Assembly (NCBI GenBank): GCA_027924585.1
Contig: BSBM01000191.1
Location: forward strand, 1,922,001-1,986,000
DNA length: 64,000 nt
Direction of reading: 5' to 3'
DNA from: Larix kaempferi
Taxonomy: Eukaryota > Streptophyta > Pinopsida > Pinales > Pinaceae
The notes below the pieces were generated by a model, which worked only from the letters and a program-made list of their open reading frames with translations, was not told the origin of the DNA and did not search any database. Positions 10,449-22,661 of the stretch are shown piece after piece (position 1 is the first letter of the stretch; each line of letters starts with the position of its first letter). The position numbers and the translations under genes are program-made.

Positions 10449-13400
10449 TGTTATCACACAATCTCTAGCTGGTGGATTAAGAGTGTCCCAACAGGGTGAA
10501 CAACTAAGAAGGTGTAACCGACAATAGCCAGGTCCTCCGTTCAGGGAACGGAAGTCACACCAAACAAGGCTACTGTCACTTTAGACAAGGCACGTAGCCA
10601 AGTCAGGGGGGAGACCCCGTTCAACTAGGTGATGGTCGAGATACAAAACACAACCAAATCCAAAATATAGACAGAAGTAAAGACAGGAGATGAATGTAAA
10701 TAGGTCCTAAGCTTGATCTCAACCTCAGACTGGACACACGGATGAAATGAGTGTGTAATTGAGATGTGACCAACGATAGATGGTGATGAATATAACAAAT
10801 TAGATGGCTGAAAATCAACTAAGGATGCAAATAATGCAAGAAGTGACTAACAAATGAAAATCTGCCCAAGGGAGAGATTGATTCAGAGATTGGTGGACCT
10901 AGGGCAACGGAAAATTAGTGTTTAAAATCACTTCCAACCAATGAAACTTGATTCCTAAAGGTAAAATGACGTTCTAAACATGAATCAAAAGTACCCACAA
11001 CCCAGAAAACTACCCAACAGCGAGATTGGCTAAAATACCCAAGGAGAGCGAATTTAATGAGTGACCAGTGCCTAGTTCTATGGGTAAACGAGGTCGGAAT
11101 TTAATGAAACTTGAAATATAGGGGTTTAAGCACGTATCATTAGTGAGTTTTAAAGGACAACTGATTCTAACGGTGGAATTTAAAGATTTTAATTTTTGGG
11201 GTTTTAATAGTAGTTTTTGCAACTTGACACACAGAAATGGAATTTAAATCTATGAGACCAACCAGAGAAGAGTATTTGGGATGAAAGCGTGTGACTGAAA
11301 TGACTTCAAGACCAACTCCAATTCAGTGATATAGCGACCAGCGAGTTTGTGTGGGCGTTTGAGCAGTTATGTGACCAAATTTTGCCTGGATCCCTGCCAC
11401 AAAGAGAGAAATCAGCATATGCAGCAAATAAACAAATAATAACAGAAAATAAATGGCTAAGAGTGAGGAAATTGACTAGCTATGAAGCAAAGACAACTCC
11501 CTTGTTGTTATTTCGAAGAGAAACACTGTACTAGAGCTCCCACTCCAAGTGTAGTGCCTCTCTCCAAATGGCCAATCTTCCTGCAATTCGTGTTAGTCAA
11601 ACAAGGGCAGCAAACCCATCTAAATCTCTCTACAAGCAATGGAAATCAACTAACAATCAAAGACATCAACATTCACACAAGTTCTCTCAAGAAACCGGAA
11701 GGAGAATGTCTCAATATCACTCAAATGTCAAATGTACAATGTGCCAAGAGGCTCAACAATGGAGTGAGTGCCTTCTCTCATAGGGAAAGGTCACTCTCAA
11801 AACTATTTCCCCCTAAAATGGAGGGCTAGGATCAATCCCCCATTAAGCAAATCGAATGGTGGAGATCTCTCCTCGTGGGGGTGCGAATTGCCCAAGGATA
11901 GAGCACAAGTGGAGGAGAGGGGCCCGTTGTGGGGCCATACAAAAGATAGAACAATGTTTGGGGGTGTCTATATGGGGTTTTATCCCCCCAACTCAATACA
12001 CAAGGTCCCACAATATATAATATGATGTCAAAACATACCAACATTACTTTAGAAATCACCCTTGAATTAGCCAACCTTTAATTTCTGCCCTTTGCTATAG
12101 TTGCCTTTGTCAATTTTTTATTTTCCATGTATTTTATTGCTGAAGGAGTAAATTGGGCTTTTGATCCACTTATAGTGCCCGGATTGTCGAACCGTCTGCT
12201 GCAATGTGATCGTGGACCCCAATAATAGTACGAATGACCCCGATCCATCACTTAGGCATTATTTGCCTAAAATCCATGATTTTTAATTAAAACAGGTCAT
12301 TAATGACCCATAATAATTAAAAATCTCACAAACGCCTCGATGTTTTTACATTCTGTCACTTGGAGGCTCATATGGGTCCCCTGTATATAATAATTGACCA
12401 AAATCGAAATTCTAGTCGCAACATTTTTTCGGGTCCATTTTGGCCTGGTCAACCTAGTTTGACCAAGTCAAATCTGGTCAACAATGGTGCTAGTTGAATA
12501 CCTGTATGCCATCATGAAGTGAAAGGCTTCCTTATACAAGTTAGTACATTACTAAACAATATGACAATAATATGGTGATCGAAAATGCATTAAATCTCGA
12601 AAAAATACAAGGCCCCAAGTGAGGTGGGCCCACCACGTCCAAAAGACTCAACTCCTATACCAACCTACAAACTTGACCACCTAGCTGACTTTGGGTGATG
12701 TGGAATACAATGTGAAGGATGAGGAATGACAAGGACAAAGATCATGTGACCTTTTGGATAACTCGAGAAAGCGGGGTCCACTGAGGTAAGCATACCATGA
12801 CAAAAACACGGGGAAGGGCGGTGCCTCACAAATGAGTATAGTGCAGGTAAATTGCCATTGGTCATCTAACAAGTATCTCACAACTCACATCCGTGCCCGA
12901 AGACTCTGTGAGGTTCTTTTCTAGAGCCACCAAACTGGGTGTTTGACAAACCGTAACTTGAGACTCTAAGGGACAATCTTGAGCTTGTCCCTTACTCCCT
13001 CTCACCTCCTTGCCCCGCAGGACTAGGTGAGGAAATAACCACTACAAATGCTGACATGTACGGCTGACCTGTGTCCATGTGTTTTTACAAACACATTGCA
13101 TGGATTTTACAATGAATTTCATACTTTGCCCTTTTTGGCTGGATTTACATTTCTTCATTTCTTCATTTTACATCAAGGCCCTTTTTGGGCTACATACATA
13201 TCTCATTAGATATAATCATGGTGCTCATACTGCAAAGTAATGGGGGTGAGCAATACATGCTTCGATGACCAATGGGGAACACCCGGTGAGGCTACACAAT
13301 ACTAACTGCATTGCAACATCGGAAGCAACCAACAAGAGCAAATCCCAGGTTTGAGAGTGCATCTCATACACTGAAGAGCCGAGGTTCAATAGACAGGGAA

Positions 13401-14115
13401 TCATGGCATACTCATAGATCAGTGGGGAAAGGGATCTTCAAGGTCACAAATCGAAATCCAAGTCGGGAAAGACTATCACGGATGAGTCGGATGGAGAAGG
13501 TGAAGGTGGATCCAAACTCAGCTGCCAAGGGGGACTAAGTGACCAAGTCTATACCAAGAGTAGGGGTGTGACCCGGTGTGCATATATAGGGGTCTACAAG
13601 GAAGGGGTGGACTGACATCACCAAGGGCCCAATCATATATCATAACAATAGCTAGATCACCAAATCAATCGTCATATGCAAAGTTAGTGTACTATCATGT
13701 ATAAACAAGTCTAAGCAACAATCATGAGCAATAAACATCAAATGCAATACCTGTCGCGCCATATACCTGCTGCTGAGGCTGTCTCTGAACTGGATCTCTA
13801 TTGAATCCGGGAACAAATAGTAAACCAACAATACTCTGTGATAGTCTCAATCAAAGCAAGACTAGGCAACTGTCTCAATGGGCTCATATCAAAGCCTGGC
13901 AAGGAACGGTGACCCTGCGGTAAATGCTAAGTAACATGTCTGGACCACAGTACAACCATCTGTCCCCTCTGATACATCTACTCGAGGCAATCTGAACAAA
14001 ACTGTGTGCCTCCTCTGAAGGCATCAAATCTCTAATCTGGAAAAAAAAGTACTGTGTGGTCCTTGGCCACACAGTCTGCAGTATGGTAGCTCCAGCTAAC
14101 ATAGATGTGATAACA
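10449..14115 (-). mobile_element. Large TG...CA element (3667 bp), copy 2, inverted relative to copy 1
   Basis: It has the same terminal inverted sequence as copy 1, TGTTATCACA at 10449-10458 and TGTGATAACA at 14106-14115. It is flanked by a perfect 5-bp duplication, CTTGT (10444-10448 and 14116-14120). Its sequence is the reverse complement of 3449-7405 with an overall size difference of 290 bp. It interrupts the dsRBD-gene copy A. No protein domain is recognised. Confidence 0.8.
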
Positions 14116-14385
14116 CTTGTTCTGCTATAAAAGGATTCCAATGAATCAATGTCTTGATCATAGACAACTAATATTGTAAAAAGTACAAGGAAAGTATGGA
14201 TATTACAAATTACATATAGATAAATAAGGAAAATGGAAACAATTTGCTTTCTATCTACAACAAACTCACAATAGTTAGGGCTGATTGCACGAATTACTTT
14301 ACATGAAAACTTGATTGCAGGATCATTTTTACTGTTTATCAAACCTCCAATATAAGAAACCCCATTAATGTCCCCAACCTAAAAA
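14116..14385 (-). pseudogene. dsRBD-gene copy A, second dsRNA-binding-domain exon (partial)
   Basis: The minus strand reads GDINGVSYIGG then AIKFSCKVIRAI, corresponding to the beta3-alpha2 part of the second dsRBD in copy B (DINGVSYTGDSTNSK...VAVKATCKTI). The first half of the domain (FTKEGDVHCSTF in copy B) is deleted. Downstream it stays in frame with copy B through PNYCEFV and a hydrophobic run near VICNIHTFLVLFTILVVYD. It ends at the nested element. No copy of the first dsRBD exon is found upstream. Confidence 0.65.
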
Positions 14386-15870
14386 CAAACTTTTATCAAA
14401 CATCTTATCTTAAACCTATGCATAAACATGTTACATTCTGTCTATAAATTCTTCTTTTTCATCTCTTTATGATAATAAATTAAATAATGTAGATTATAAA
14501 TTTATAATAATACTTTTTATGATCAATTATATGACTGATATATCTATGTATATGTACGTACCGGATGAGGATGATCCTCAAAATTCCTCGACACGCAACG
14601 TTGCTCATGGATGACAACACAAGAAAGAAGAGTAGCGGGAGGCATGTTTGTTATGTTATTAAGAGTTGATTTGGTGTAATGGCGCATTCAACATAACAAG
14701 ATTGACACTTGCATCGATGGTTGCACTCACGCAGGAGGAGGGATGATGATACTAACTCCCCCGATATGAGCTGGATTCCTTTTGAGGGGTACAAGATAGG
14801 GTTGAAGTTAAGGAGAGCTAGATGGTGGTTGGCGTTGAATATGCAAAGGAGAAAGGGCATCAGTTAAAGGATCAAAGGCGATGGTGGAAGGCTCACTTGT
14901 GCAAACAAGGACAGATGGTGCAAATGCAAGGGAATGAAAGTATAACGGCGCCTCTGAGGAGAACTGACAATATAACCATTGTGGATTTTGTTTTCAGAGT
15001 TGTAGACACAGAAAATAGGGAAGATGACCTATGGCGGAGGTGGTGGCACATGAAAACTTATGGTGTTAAGCTTTATTTGGTAGTTGGTTACTGGTTGTCG
15101 AAAGGTTTCATAGGGACTCTCTAGGTTGGTTTCATGCCACTAAGGCCTAGGTGCCTTGTATAATGATACAAGGTTGTCAGCTACCAACAACAAACCGCAG
15201 TCGATAAACGAACTCATACAAAGAACGACGAACACAACGTGGACTAAACGATTTATCAATATCCGACGCCATATTTTTGTACTCTCTGGTCTTTTAATTC
15301 TAGTTTTAGGTCGTTTGTCAATGCATGACTGTGTTTTCATTAGCTTCTAGCAAGGTATCGTATCATGTGAGAAGATATAAAAGAGTTATCATTGGAAATA
15401 GATAAAGTGAGATATTTAAATCCATGTCTCCCTCTAATGGTCTACTCATCTCAAGAAGGGGGAAGTCATCGAAGTAGACTGGTAGAAGGACTAGATACCG
15501 AAGGTGGAGCATAGCTGCAGAAATATGTGATAGTGACTTATGCAATTAAAAAGGGGCTCGATGAATCGATCGAATCATGCGAGCAGTCCATTTATGGGTT
15601 GGAGTGATTTCTAGTAAGTGTTTTTATATTGGGTCGAGTTTCATAAAATTGTATGGAAAAAGACAAACAGTGTCAATCATTCATTTAATTTCAGGTCAAA
15701 TAACAATGGCGCTTGATGGATGGGAATCATGGAACTATGTAAAAAAATGACGATTCACAACGGAGTGGACTAAATAAAATGTACAAACTCCATATCTTGA
15801 TTTTATTTGTAATATTTGGGGTTATATAAGCACTATACCTACACAAGAGAAACCAGGACTATGTGAAAAC
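14386..15870. other. Spacer between the two divergent dsRBD-gene copies; no gene recognised
   Basis: Short open frames only. It contains a perfect small palindrome at 15154-15173 (CCTTGTAT, four-base loop, ATACAAGG). As the two gene copies point away from each other, this is where divergent promoters would lie, but I see no clear paired TATA and start signals. Confidence 0.4.
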
Positions 15871-15949
15871 ATAAATGGATTATCTTGTATACATTTTGAC
15901 TTATATACTACAATTGGAATTTTTTTATTTTTCATTTGTCTTGTTTCCA

Positions 15950-16173
15950 AAAATGTTTAAGAACAAATTATTGAGATATGCACAGATGAAATCTATTACA
16001 TTGCATGTCTTCAACACTGTGAATAAGGGCCAAGACCATCTTCCTCAATTCAAGTGCACAATTACAGTAAATGGAGCAAGATATGAATCGCCTCTAGGAT
16101 TCAAAAAGAAGTCGTCAAAGAATGTTACAGTTGAGGCAGTTATCGAAGATAAGCAGTTTACTTCCACATTTTG
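15950..16173 (+). pseudogene. dsRBD-gene copy B, first dsRNA-binding-domain exon (DRB-like)
   Basis: From MFKNKLLRYAQ through HVFNTV, HLPQFKCTITVNGARYESP to KKSSKNVTVEAV this is a near complete dsRBD: helix 1 with KN.L..YAQ, the beta1-beta2 pattern VFNTV...G..H.P.F...V.VNG..YES, and the Lys-rich start of helix 2 that contacts RNA. Plant DRB proteins (HYL1/DRB family) have this pattern and work with Dicer-like enzymes. The exon ends at GAG|GTAAGT (16173/16174) with an in-frame stop (TTT TGA) just before. Helix 2 has lost the usual Ala run (AAENAAAE) for KNVTVEAV. I judge it a decayed or strongly diverged gene. Confidence 0.7.
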
Positions 16174-16403
16174 AGGTAAGTTTCATATCTAACCAAATGC
16201 TCAAAATCTTGTATACGGCAATGGAAAATGTTGATTTTGATTTGTATTTAACATTTGAAATAAGTTTGGATTTGTTTTAAGTTTGTTTTTCTATTTATCT
16301 ATGGAATACGATTTGATTCCTTTAAATCAAACAAGGGACATCATTGCTAAAGTGTCCTTAGGGACCTTGCATTACATAAAAACATGTATCTTCCTACTTA
16401 TAG

Positions 16404-16680
16404 GTTTACAAAGGAGGGAGATGTTCATTGTTCCACTTTTACAACTACTGTAGACATTAATGGAGTTTCATATACTGGAGATTCAACAAATAGTAAGGAC
16501 GTCGCAGTCAAAGCTACATGTAAAACAATTTGTGCAATTGAACCCAACTATTATGAGTTTGTTTTAGATAGAAAAAAAATTGTTTCCATTTTCCTCAGAC
16601 ATCCATATGCAATTTGTAATATCCTTACTTTCCTTGTATTTTTTACAATATTAATTGTTTATGACCAAAACACTTAACCA
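16404..16680 (+). pseudogene. dsRBD-gene copy B, second dsRNA-binding-domain exon plus hydrophobic tail
   Basis: It follows a good acceptor (CTTATAG|GTTTAC). The translation FTKEGDVHCSTFTTTVDING, then VSYTGDSTNSKDVAVKATCKTICAI, matches the second half of a plant dsRBD (E.G..HCP.F...V.VNG..Y.G...SKK.AE..AA). It then runs without a stop through PNYYEFVLDRKK into a hydrophobic stretch (ICNILTFLVFFTILIVYD), ending at TAA 16675-16677. Copy A keeps this frame, so the hydrophobic extension is either coding or a poorly diverged intron. I cannot decide. Confidence 0.65.
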
Positions 16681-16699
16681 TTGGAATCCTTTGATGGCA

Positions 16700-16900
16700 T
16701 AATGGAGAGGAGAATGGAGATGTCCATCCAGATGAAGGGAGCATTGATCTGAAGAGATTTGGAGGGAAGCATCAAAGAAGTCGAGAGATAGATTTAACAT
16801 CTATCAACAAGAGAAGTAGAAGTGAATTTGAAAAAAGAAAAAAAAATGCACAAAAGGAAGAATGAGGTCAAAAGGATGAAGAAACAAGTTCACATTCTAT
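16700..16900 (+). pseudogene. dsRBD-gene copy B, basic-tail exon (possible nuclear localisation signal)
   Basis: One frame gives NGDVHPDEGSIDL followed by SINKRSRSEFEKRKKN, a Lys/Arg cluster of the kind found as nuclear localisation signals in DRB proteins. Copy A has the corresponding basic cluster (about 10290-10330, minus). Exon limits are not clear, and a short continuation (16822-17019) is only AT-rich read-through. Confidence 0.4.
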
Positions 16901-17059
16901 TACTCAAATGCTTGGTATGGGGTAGATTCACATTATATTCATATTTCCAAAACTTTAATAATTTGGTTTTTATCTCAATTCTTGATTTATTTCCTTTTCT
17001 AATATTTAGTTCTATTTAGTGGTTGCAAAAAAGAACTAGATATATATGCAGATTGACAC

Positions 17060-17399
17060 ATCCACGAGTATGCATTTTGTCACGGTTTCAACTGGAAACC
17101 ACCCACTTAGCGGACCTAAAAAGTGATGTCATCGTCATCTCATTGAAGGATACAACGCCCACTTGAGATCTTTTGGTCTATCATCTCTGTCTAGTTTTAC
17201 GAATACAGTCTTTGTGCAGTTGTTTGTGGATATTTTCCTTACGTTTTGTGTCATAATTATGAATTTTTACACACCCCGGATTCCCTACAGGGCAGCTGAG
17301 TTTGGTGGTATGTCTCTAGACAATAGTCAATCTAGAAGTTTTAGGTTTTTGCAGGGACTTAATGCCTTGATAGTGTTTTGGAAAATGTACTATTTTTAA
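17060..17399 (+). pseudogene. dsRBD-gene copy B, C-terminal exon with a membrane-like segment
   Basis: It reads MHFVTVSTGNHPLSG, a TGA stop, CHRHLIEGYNAHLRSFG, then a hydrophobic run from FTNTVFVQLF to FCVIIMNFY, and a C-terminus SFRFLQGLNALIVFWKMYYF ending at TAA. The inverted copy at 9730-10082 has VEER where this copy has PKK-stop, so the stop is a private mutation. No domain family recognised. A role in anchoring would be speculation. Confidence 0.5.
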
Positions 17400-19279
17400 G
17401 TAGTTTACTTAATAGAATTCCCCATGCTAACTTAAATATATATAGCTATCTATATATTTGTGTATATGTATGAGTTGCAAGAAACTAATGATAATTCCTT
17501 GTCTTTAGATCGTAATAGAGTTCATCCTTAGTGCATGGAGATAATCCATCATATTTTTATTATGAATCATCAAATGTGTGTCATTATTCCAAATGCATAC
17601 CACTAAAGAACTATAATTTCATGATTGTTTGAATGTTGATTGTTAATTGAATGCTTCCAATTTGATTGTAAAAAACAAAAATCTTCTAAGTTGATTGTTA
17701 TTTAAATGCTTTATAATTTTAAAGCAACATGTGGAATCTAGATGATCAGTGATCAGAAAGTATCTTTCCATTTTGTCGAGGTATATATTAGTAAGTGTGC
17801 TATAGTACAATGTACTTTATGGTTTCTTAGATTTCTAAGATTTTTAGTTGTTATTTAGTAGTTAATGTTAATTGTATTTAGCTTGTCTCGAGATAAAGTT
17901 TTTCCATCAAATATTGTATGCCCTAGTACATGTAAACCTACTAGAAATGTTTTGAATTCTATGGTTGTTGACTAGAAATGATAGTATGCATGTCAAAAAT
18001 ATTTTGTCTTGGAGTAGTCTAACGCTTCGATAATTTTGGCTTGCGTTAACGCTTCCACAATTTCGGCTTGCGTAATATTTCTCTGCCACCGTCTATGGCC
18101 ATCCCGTCACCATCTCCTGCATTCCCCTCCGCGCAAGTGCATCCTCACCTTCTCGATCCCCACCCTGTCAAGGTGTCGCCTACTCCAAGTCTCTCATTAA
18201 AGAGGACTCGAATTCCTGTAGATATTTTTCACTGGAAGGGAATCTCTTTCATTGTGCTTCCATATCCGCAAGAGCCTCATGTCACAAATAAACACAATCT
18301 TTCCAATCAAATGTTCATTTCATCAATCATCATGGATAAATATTACATATTTCTTTGTTTTACATGTATCACTGATAATTATTACATATCTCTCAATTGC
18401 CAATACCTTCACCTCATGCACCATGTAGATTACCATACCACATAGCAGTGGCAGGCTGCCAATCACTACCGACAATAGATTTCAAGTATAATGTGATGTT
18501 GCAAGTGCGATAGAATACTTTAAAAAAAGTCTCATCTTCATAATTTTCAAAGCCAACAAAGTACACAACATATCCTTAGAGAAATTTCCATAGGTGAGAT
18601 TATGAAAGAATATGTATATATTTATAACAAGCTTTTAAACTAACTGTCATTTTAGGATTTTTTCAAAATTTCCAATTTCAATGCATTATTGAATCTTTAC
18701 AAACCCTAAGATATTTATTTTTAAACAGAAACACTCATTTTTGGATTGGGTGAAGGTCAATCTACTAGTTACTTTGGGTACTACAGAATATATATTTGCA
18801 AGAAGAATTTTTTTCTTGAGTGGGTTCAATCTACTAGCCACTTTGTGAATACTTTTTGTCAAATATTTACTAGGATTCAAAATGGCATGTCCAAACAACT
18901 TGTCTTCCACGTCCAATCCATTGGGAACAAAAAAAGTTGATCTGAAAAGTTCTAGAGGTGGCATTCATGTAAAGTTGTAAGAATTTTGTTCAATGTTGAG
19001 ATGTAAAGTTGTGACACATTATGAATGAACACCAATATCAAAGTAGTGATTTATGGTTGCACAATATAAAGGTTTTCATTCAACGAGATATTTCCTAAAG
19101 AATTTAAGCATGCTAATTTACACCAAACATGTCCAAGATATAAACAATAAGCTTCAATTGTTGTAGCAATTATAATATAAGAGTTAATAATGAAATTAAA
19201 TAAACTTAAAGAATCAAGCATTCACCTATGGACTAAAATGTAGATAATAATGGAAGACCCTACAATATTCCTTCTCTAG
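17400..19279. other. 3' flank of dsRBD copy B, then AT-rich DNA without a recognised gene
   Basis: 17400-17790 is duplicated, inverted, at 9390-9729. Beyond that lies AT-rich DNA. A Pro/Ser-rich open stretch (18100-18290) is not recognised. An 18-19 base direct repeat (CAATCTACTAG..ACTTTG) occurs near 18760 and 18828. I see no splice-supported gene. Confidence 0.45.
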
Positions 19280-22200
19280 GGGGCTAAGATGCAAGAAAAT
19301 GATATGCAAAGGGTAGGGGAAAAACGATGGAAAGGATGCCAAGGGGTAGCTATGAGTTCTCTTGGAGCATATTTTGGGCTAAGTACGCATTGGGATGGGG
19401 CTCAACTAGAATTGGTAGACTCAAAGCTAACTCAACGCTCAACACTGGATATAGAAAGATCTGGTAAGCAATTTAAATTGATCTCATTTCAAAATTTATA
19501 ATATATATGTTCGAACTCATTACAGGGAAAAGCAAGAATGTTGGCAAACTATGGCAAGAGAAAGCGAAGTAGTAGGACAAGGACAATGTATATTTGCAGG
19601 AGATCTGAATACTATAATATTTCAAGATGAAAAAAGAGGAGGCAGTATACTAAGGGATAACTAAAGGAAATTTTTAGAAGACTTGATATATGAATGGGAC
19701 TTGGTGGATATTAAACCGAACTAAGGGAAGTTACTTGGTCCAATAGAAGTTTGGGACATGCTCACATTCTTGCACAATTAGACAAGTTTTTAATAACCAA
19801 TAAGTTTCTAGAAGAAGATCTGGAAATTAGCTCTACAATTATTCGGTTTGCTTCTTTAGATCATAAGCCATTTGGACTTAATTTGCAAAACAAAATAAAT
19901 TTTGGTCATTTACCCTTCAAGTTCTGCTCCGCATGGTTACAATCAGAAGAAGCTATCAAAATTGTTAAAATCGTTGGAGAAAAAATGGGAGACCTCCCCC
20001 AATTATATATGAGAATCTAAACTAAAATTTGTTAAACAAGGTTTAAAAAACTGAGCAAAAATTAGATACAATGAGCCTTTTGCGGAAAAGGAGATACTAG
20101 TACATTTAGCGAAGATCCAGGAACAAATGGAGATAGGAGAACCATCTCTGCAGCTTCAAATGGATAGAAAAAGAAACTAATACGAGGTTGCTAACAGTTC
20201 ATAGAGAATAGGAAGAATATTGGAGAGACGAATCTATAAGCCTCTGGTTGAAGGTAGGGGATAAAAGTACTTCATTCTTCCATACACGGGCAAAAGCTAG
20301 GGAATTCATAAATAATGTTATGTAAATCAATGCCTCAGAAGGAAGACAAATTACAGATAATGAGTAAATTAAAGAGGCGTTTAATCACTTTCGGCATTTT
20401 TGTCAAAACAAGGGGAGTGGATTATGATATTGTTGGAGCATTGCTTGAAAATATTCCAACACTAGTTTCTTTGAGGGATGATCCTGAACATGATCGGGAA
20501 GTGGAAGAAAATGAAGTTATCAAGGCCATCTAGGAGCTGGAACCAAAAAAAGCTCTGGGCTCAGATGGGTTTATCATACAATTCTATCGATATTTTTGGG
20601 ATTTAATCAAGAAGGTTATATGTAAAATGATTAAATAGTCTATGAGAAAAGGTAAACTAGGAGGCAATACAAATTCTGCATTTCTAGCTATTATTCCAAA
20701 GGAGAAAAATCTTGCTTCATTTTCTGGGTTTAGGTTAATTTCTCTATGCAATACATCCTATAAGATTATTACTAAGTTTTTGGAAACCAGATTAAAACCT
20801 TTTCTACCTCTAATAATATCATAAAATCATGGAGGATTCATTGCTCAAAGAAAAATTCTAGTTAGCATCATATTAGTGCAAGAAGCAATACACTCCAGGA
20901 AACTTAGAGGCGAAAGAGGTATGGTAATAAAAATGGATATGGCCATTGCATTCAATAGAGTAAGACACTCATTTCTCTATTTGATGACGGAAAAATTTGG
21001 TTTCTCTCATAAATTCATAGGTTGGATTCAAGCATGTATAGTCTCCCATTGGACTCATTTCTCTATTTTATGATGGATAAATTTGGTTTGTCTCATAAAT
21101 TCATAGGTTGGATTCAAGCATGTATAGTCTCCCATTGGATAGCTCCTCCAATGCATGGAAGACCAACAAGCTTTTTTCAAGGAACAAGAGGGATTAGACA
21201 AGGTTGTCCATTTTCGCCTATCATATACATAATCATGGCAGACCCATTGAGTAGGAAGTTGGAATTAAAAAGGAATGCTAGTAACTTTACAGGTATTACA
21301 ATAGTCAAAGGAGTCGAGGTGATCAACCACTCTCAATTTTCTAATGATACTCTTCTTCCGAGGGGATCCTCCATGATTATAGCAGATAGGCTCAAGGTTT
21401 TTATCCAAGCTTACTACAAGCTTCAGGAGGCGAGGTGAATAAGAATAAGTGTCGTGTTTTTGATGGAATTCTTCTCCAAGTAGCTTGCAAAACATTGTTG
21501 ATAAGCTTGAATTTTCAGCTCAAAAAGATTGGAATTCTTTTATATACCTAAGCATCACAATCTTCCTTGGAAGACCTAACGTGTTGGATTGGGAGGTCAT
21601 GGGAAAAATCAGAATAAGAATGGCCCAATGGGGATCCCAATGGTTAAATACTGTAAGTATCTAGCTGCTATTCTTATCAAGTCAGTTTAGCTTCTCTTGC
21701 AATATTTTAGAATTATGTTCTTCTAGCTCCAATGGGGGTCTTTTCTCAAATACATTTACTACAACAAAAGTTTTTGTGGAAAGGGGGGAAATCAAACTTG
21801 AAGATATATCATATAATTAGTTGGAACACTATGATAGCTCCTATGGAGAATGGAGGGGGCTTGCATTAAGGGATTCAAGCCTAATGAATAGAGCTCTAGG
21901 TGAGAAAATTTTATGGAAGTTATATACAAGAGAAGAAGCTTGGCGGAAACTATCTTACATAGAAAATATACCTAAGCTGACAGAAATAGAATATTGGATC
22001 AAGAATTCAAACACGGGCCCTATACAGTTGTTTGGAATCTTTGTAACGTTTTAGCTAATGTATTGAGAAATAATGTCACATGGATGCCTAGGAATAGAGC
22101 CAAAATTAAAATTTGCGAAGATAGAATTATGAATAAGTCTGCGTTAAAGGAAATTCCTTAACTACGGCAGCAAAAAACATGGATGAATGGTAACAATTTA

Positions 22201-22660
22201 CAGTTGTTAGAGGATAATGTGGAATGGGATAGCAATGGGTTTTAGAAAGGATGGAGATCTCCATATCTGCCTGAAAATATGAAACAACAATGTAAAGAGT
22301 TAGTCAATTGCTTGCATGGTGCAGCAACTCTAGGCCATTCTTTTCCTGATAGTAGGGTATGGGGAAGAAAGTGCAAAAACCACTCGATAAAAGAAGGCTA
22401 CTTTTTGCAAAATCTTCTTCGTTGTCTGCTCCCTCAAAATTCAATCTAGAAAACTATATGGATAAGTGATGTTCTACCCAAAGTGGAGATATGTAACTAG
22501 ATATTAAAACATGGAAGAATCTTGACCTTTGATAATCTTCAAAGATAAGGAATACATGGGCCATCACAATGCCCTCTCTGTAACTAAGAAGGAGAAACTA
22601 TAAATCACTTTTTAAAATGTGAAAATCACTTTTTAAAATGTCAATATCCGATGGGACATT
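19280..22660 (+). pseudogene. L1-like LINE ORF2 relic (endonuclease, reverse transcriptase, zf-RVT)
   Basis: Three domains in order. Endonuclease, about 19289-19990: WKGCQGVA, GQCIFAGDLNTI (family GDFN), then HILAQLDKFLIT and SLDHKPF (family LDRFL and SDHKP, here with Ser to Leu change). Reverse transcriptase, about 20400-21440: KKALGSDGF, then FRLISLCNTSYKIITK, then KMDMAIAFNRV, then GIRQGCPFSPIIYI, and QFSNDTLL. Zinc-binding zf-RVT end, about 22570-22640: QCPLCN...ETINHF..C. The catalytic FADD box is FSND. Many stops and frameshifts, including one made by an 86-bp tandem duplication. Length and order fit a plant L1 ORF2, 5' truncated. ORF1 and a poly(A) end are not seen. Confidence 0.85.
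20970..21141 (+). repeat. 86-bp tandem duplication inside the LINE reverse transcriptase
   Basis: The block starting CATTTCTCTATTT at 20970 is repeated at 21056 with few differences (it ends GTATAGTCTCCCATTGGA in both copies). Eighty-six is not a multiple of three, so the duplication shifts the reading frame between the catalytic boxes. Confidence 0.85.
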
Positions 22661-22661
22661 A

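Noticed and set aside
14822-15124. 100-codon open frame in the spacer between dsRBD copies
   Set aside because: No recognised motif, no splice support, and composition like the surroundings.
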